A stretch of 64,000 bases of DNA from an uncultured Bacteroidales bacterium. Its GTDB lineage: Bacteria > Bacteroidota > Bacteroidia > Bacteroidales > Muribaculaceae. The position numbers were made by a program, and so were the translations under genes. Below are positions 62,954-64,000 of the stretch, in pieces. Every line of letters begins with the position of its first letter. The first letter of the stretch is position 1. The stretch is taken from assembly GCA_902776955.1 (NCBI GenBank), contig CACYSG010000002.1, positions 1 to 64,000 on the forward strand. The letters run 5' to 3'. Under the pieces are notes generated by a model. The model was not told the origin of the DNA. It saw nothing but the letters and a program-made list of their open reading frames with translations, and ran no database searches.

Positions 62954-64000
62954 TTATAGGCCGGTGATGCGGACGACGGGGCCCAGGGGGCTGAGGTTTT
63001 CCTCGTTGCCGCCTTGGGCGGTGAGGATCCATGCCAGGGGCTTGTGTCGCTTGTTCTCGGGGAGTTTGGGCTTGGCGGCGTAGCCGTCGGTGAGGAAGAC
63101 TAGTCCGTCATACTCCTCGTGCTCGTAGTAATAGTCGATGGCCGGCTGGAAGTTGGTGCCTCCACGCCCGATGATGCGTATGCCGTTGGTGGCTTGCTTG
63201 AGAGCGATGGGATGCTCGGTGGTAATCTGACTATCGAACTGGATGACCTCGATGCTCTCGATGCCCTGCTTGAAGAAGCGGTTGATCACGGCAAGGAATT
63301 TCTTGATGTCCTCGTCGGGCACGCTGCCGCTGACGTCCACGGCGACAAGCAGGCGGGTGCTGTAGGAGTGCTGGCTGCCCATCGCGTCAAAGCCGTAGCG
63401 CCGGTTGGGGCGCATGCGCGTCAAGTGCCGCTTGGAACTCAGGATGCTCGCGCGGAAGCGGCTGAGGATGGCACGGAAGTTCTGCTGGCTCACCAGTGTG
63501 CTCTCGATGAGGGCCTTGAGGTCGCCATTGAGCGAACCCCACTGGTTGCACCGCTGTGCCGTCTCGATCTCGTGGTTGACCTTCTCGCTCATCAGTTCGT
63601 CCTCTTCCCAGAGCGATGCTCCGGCATCGGCTTCGAGCAGGTCGTCGGTCAAGTCGCCGTTGCCCTTCATCCCGTCGGGCAAATCCATGTCGATGGGGAT
63701 GCCGTCGCCCTCGTCGCTCATCTCCAGGTCCATCACCTGACCCGCCATGAGCGAGTAATACTGCTCAAAGGCCTGGTCGCGGGGGATGTCGAAGATGCGC
63801 GGCGGTTCCAGCCCGATGGTGTCCATGCCCTCGAGGTTGTCGCACAGGGTCAGGTCGCTCGACAGGCGCATCACGTCGCGCCGCGGGTTGTAGGGCTGGC
63901 GCTGGTAGGGATGCTTGAGGATGATGCGCAGCACCTCGGCCTTGAGCCTGAGCGCCAGTTGCTGGTCGTTGAAGTGCTCCAGCCGCTCGGGGTTATACTC
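62954..64000 (-). CDS. VWA-like (DUF2201/metallopeptidase-like) protein, 5' end outside window
   Basis: At least 349 residues; the frame remains open to the right edge (…LEHFNDQQLALRLKAEVLRI), so the true start is outside. The C-terminal part has a VWA MIDAS motif (VAVDVSGSVPDE, DxSxS) and IGRGGTNFQPAI; upstream is a DUF2201_N-like region. Such proteins are usually paired with a MoxR-type AAA ATPase, expected just beyond the edge. Role unknown, perhaps complex assembly or metal insertion. Confidence 0.85.
   Translation of the reverse strand, partial: EYNPERLEHFNDQQLALRLKAEVLRIILKHPYQRQPYNPRRDVMRLSSDLTLCDNLEGMDTIGLEPPRIFDIPRDQAFEQYYSLMAGQVMDLEMSDEGDGIPIDMDLPDGMKGNGDLTDDLLEADAGASLWEEDELMSEKVNHEIETAQRCNQWGSLNGDLKALIESTLVSQQNFRAILSRFRASILSSKRHLTRMRPNRRYGFDAMGSQHSYSTRLLVAVDVSGSVPDEDIKKFLAVINRFFKQGIESIEVIQFDSQITTEHPIALKQATNGIRIIGRGGTNFQPAIDYYYEHEEYDGLVFLTDGYAAKPKLPENKRHKPLAWILTAQGGNEENLSPLGPVVRITGL

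Overview
The window is chromosomal DNA from a member of the order Bacteroidales. Three things point there: type IX secretion genes (porX, porW), secreted proteins ending in dockerin-like or type IX-like tails, and Bacteroidetes-type promoters (TAnnTTTG near -7, TTG/TTTG near -33). Muribaculaceae or Prevotellaceae is my best guess for family, from style of the secreted proteins only. No rRNA is present, and one tRNA (Pro, CGG) is found.

Layout. 1-3.6 kb: two paralogous secreted dockerin proteins, the first running off the left edge. 4.2-5.5 kb: a RecA-like NTPase gene riddled with hairpin repeats. 6.2-7.9 kb: a membrane TPR regulator. 8.5-16.4 kb: LOG-family protein, birA, tsaE, porX, porW and a small Cys-rich membrane protein, all on the minus strand. 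17.6-20.5 kb: an M16 protease. 20.9-26.2 kb: the rimP-nusA-infB-folK translation cluster. 26.5-27.4 kb: an AraC regulator. 27.55-39.09 kb: an integrated element carrying a Rep-like gene, a type I restriction-modification system, a phosphoribosyltransferase-like gene, a repressor and two serine recombinases, sitting at the 3' end of tRNA-Pro. 39.3-43.9 kb: polA, a polyprenyl synthase gene and rnhB. 44.2-56 kb: four large secreted proteins, two of them with type IX-like C-termini. 56.9-64 kb: an S41 protease, a GxxExxY nuclease-like gene inside an inverted-repeat cassette, a DUF3316-like outer-membrane protein, parC, and a VWA protein running off the right edge.

How the genes fit together. PorX and PorW belong to the type IX secretion system that would export proteins such as those at 46.5-56 kb. 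The rimP-nusA-infB block is a normal translation/transcription operon. The island is a self-contained defence-carrying element that seems to have replaced the native tRNA terminator with its own.

The most unusual layer is repetitive. Nearly every long gene-free stretch holds a structured repeat: 34 bp x18, 72 bp x3, about 163 bp x3, a 12-bp minisatellite of about 630 bp, recurring 9-bp tandem repeats that also occur in frame inside polA and porW, and two dispersed hairpin elements whose stems differ in sequence but stay complementary. The best candidates for something undescribed are the GxxExxY cassette with its gene-less derivative, the conserved-loop hairpin element, and the 34-bp array.
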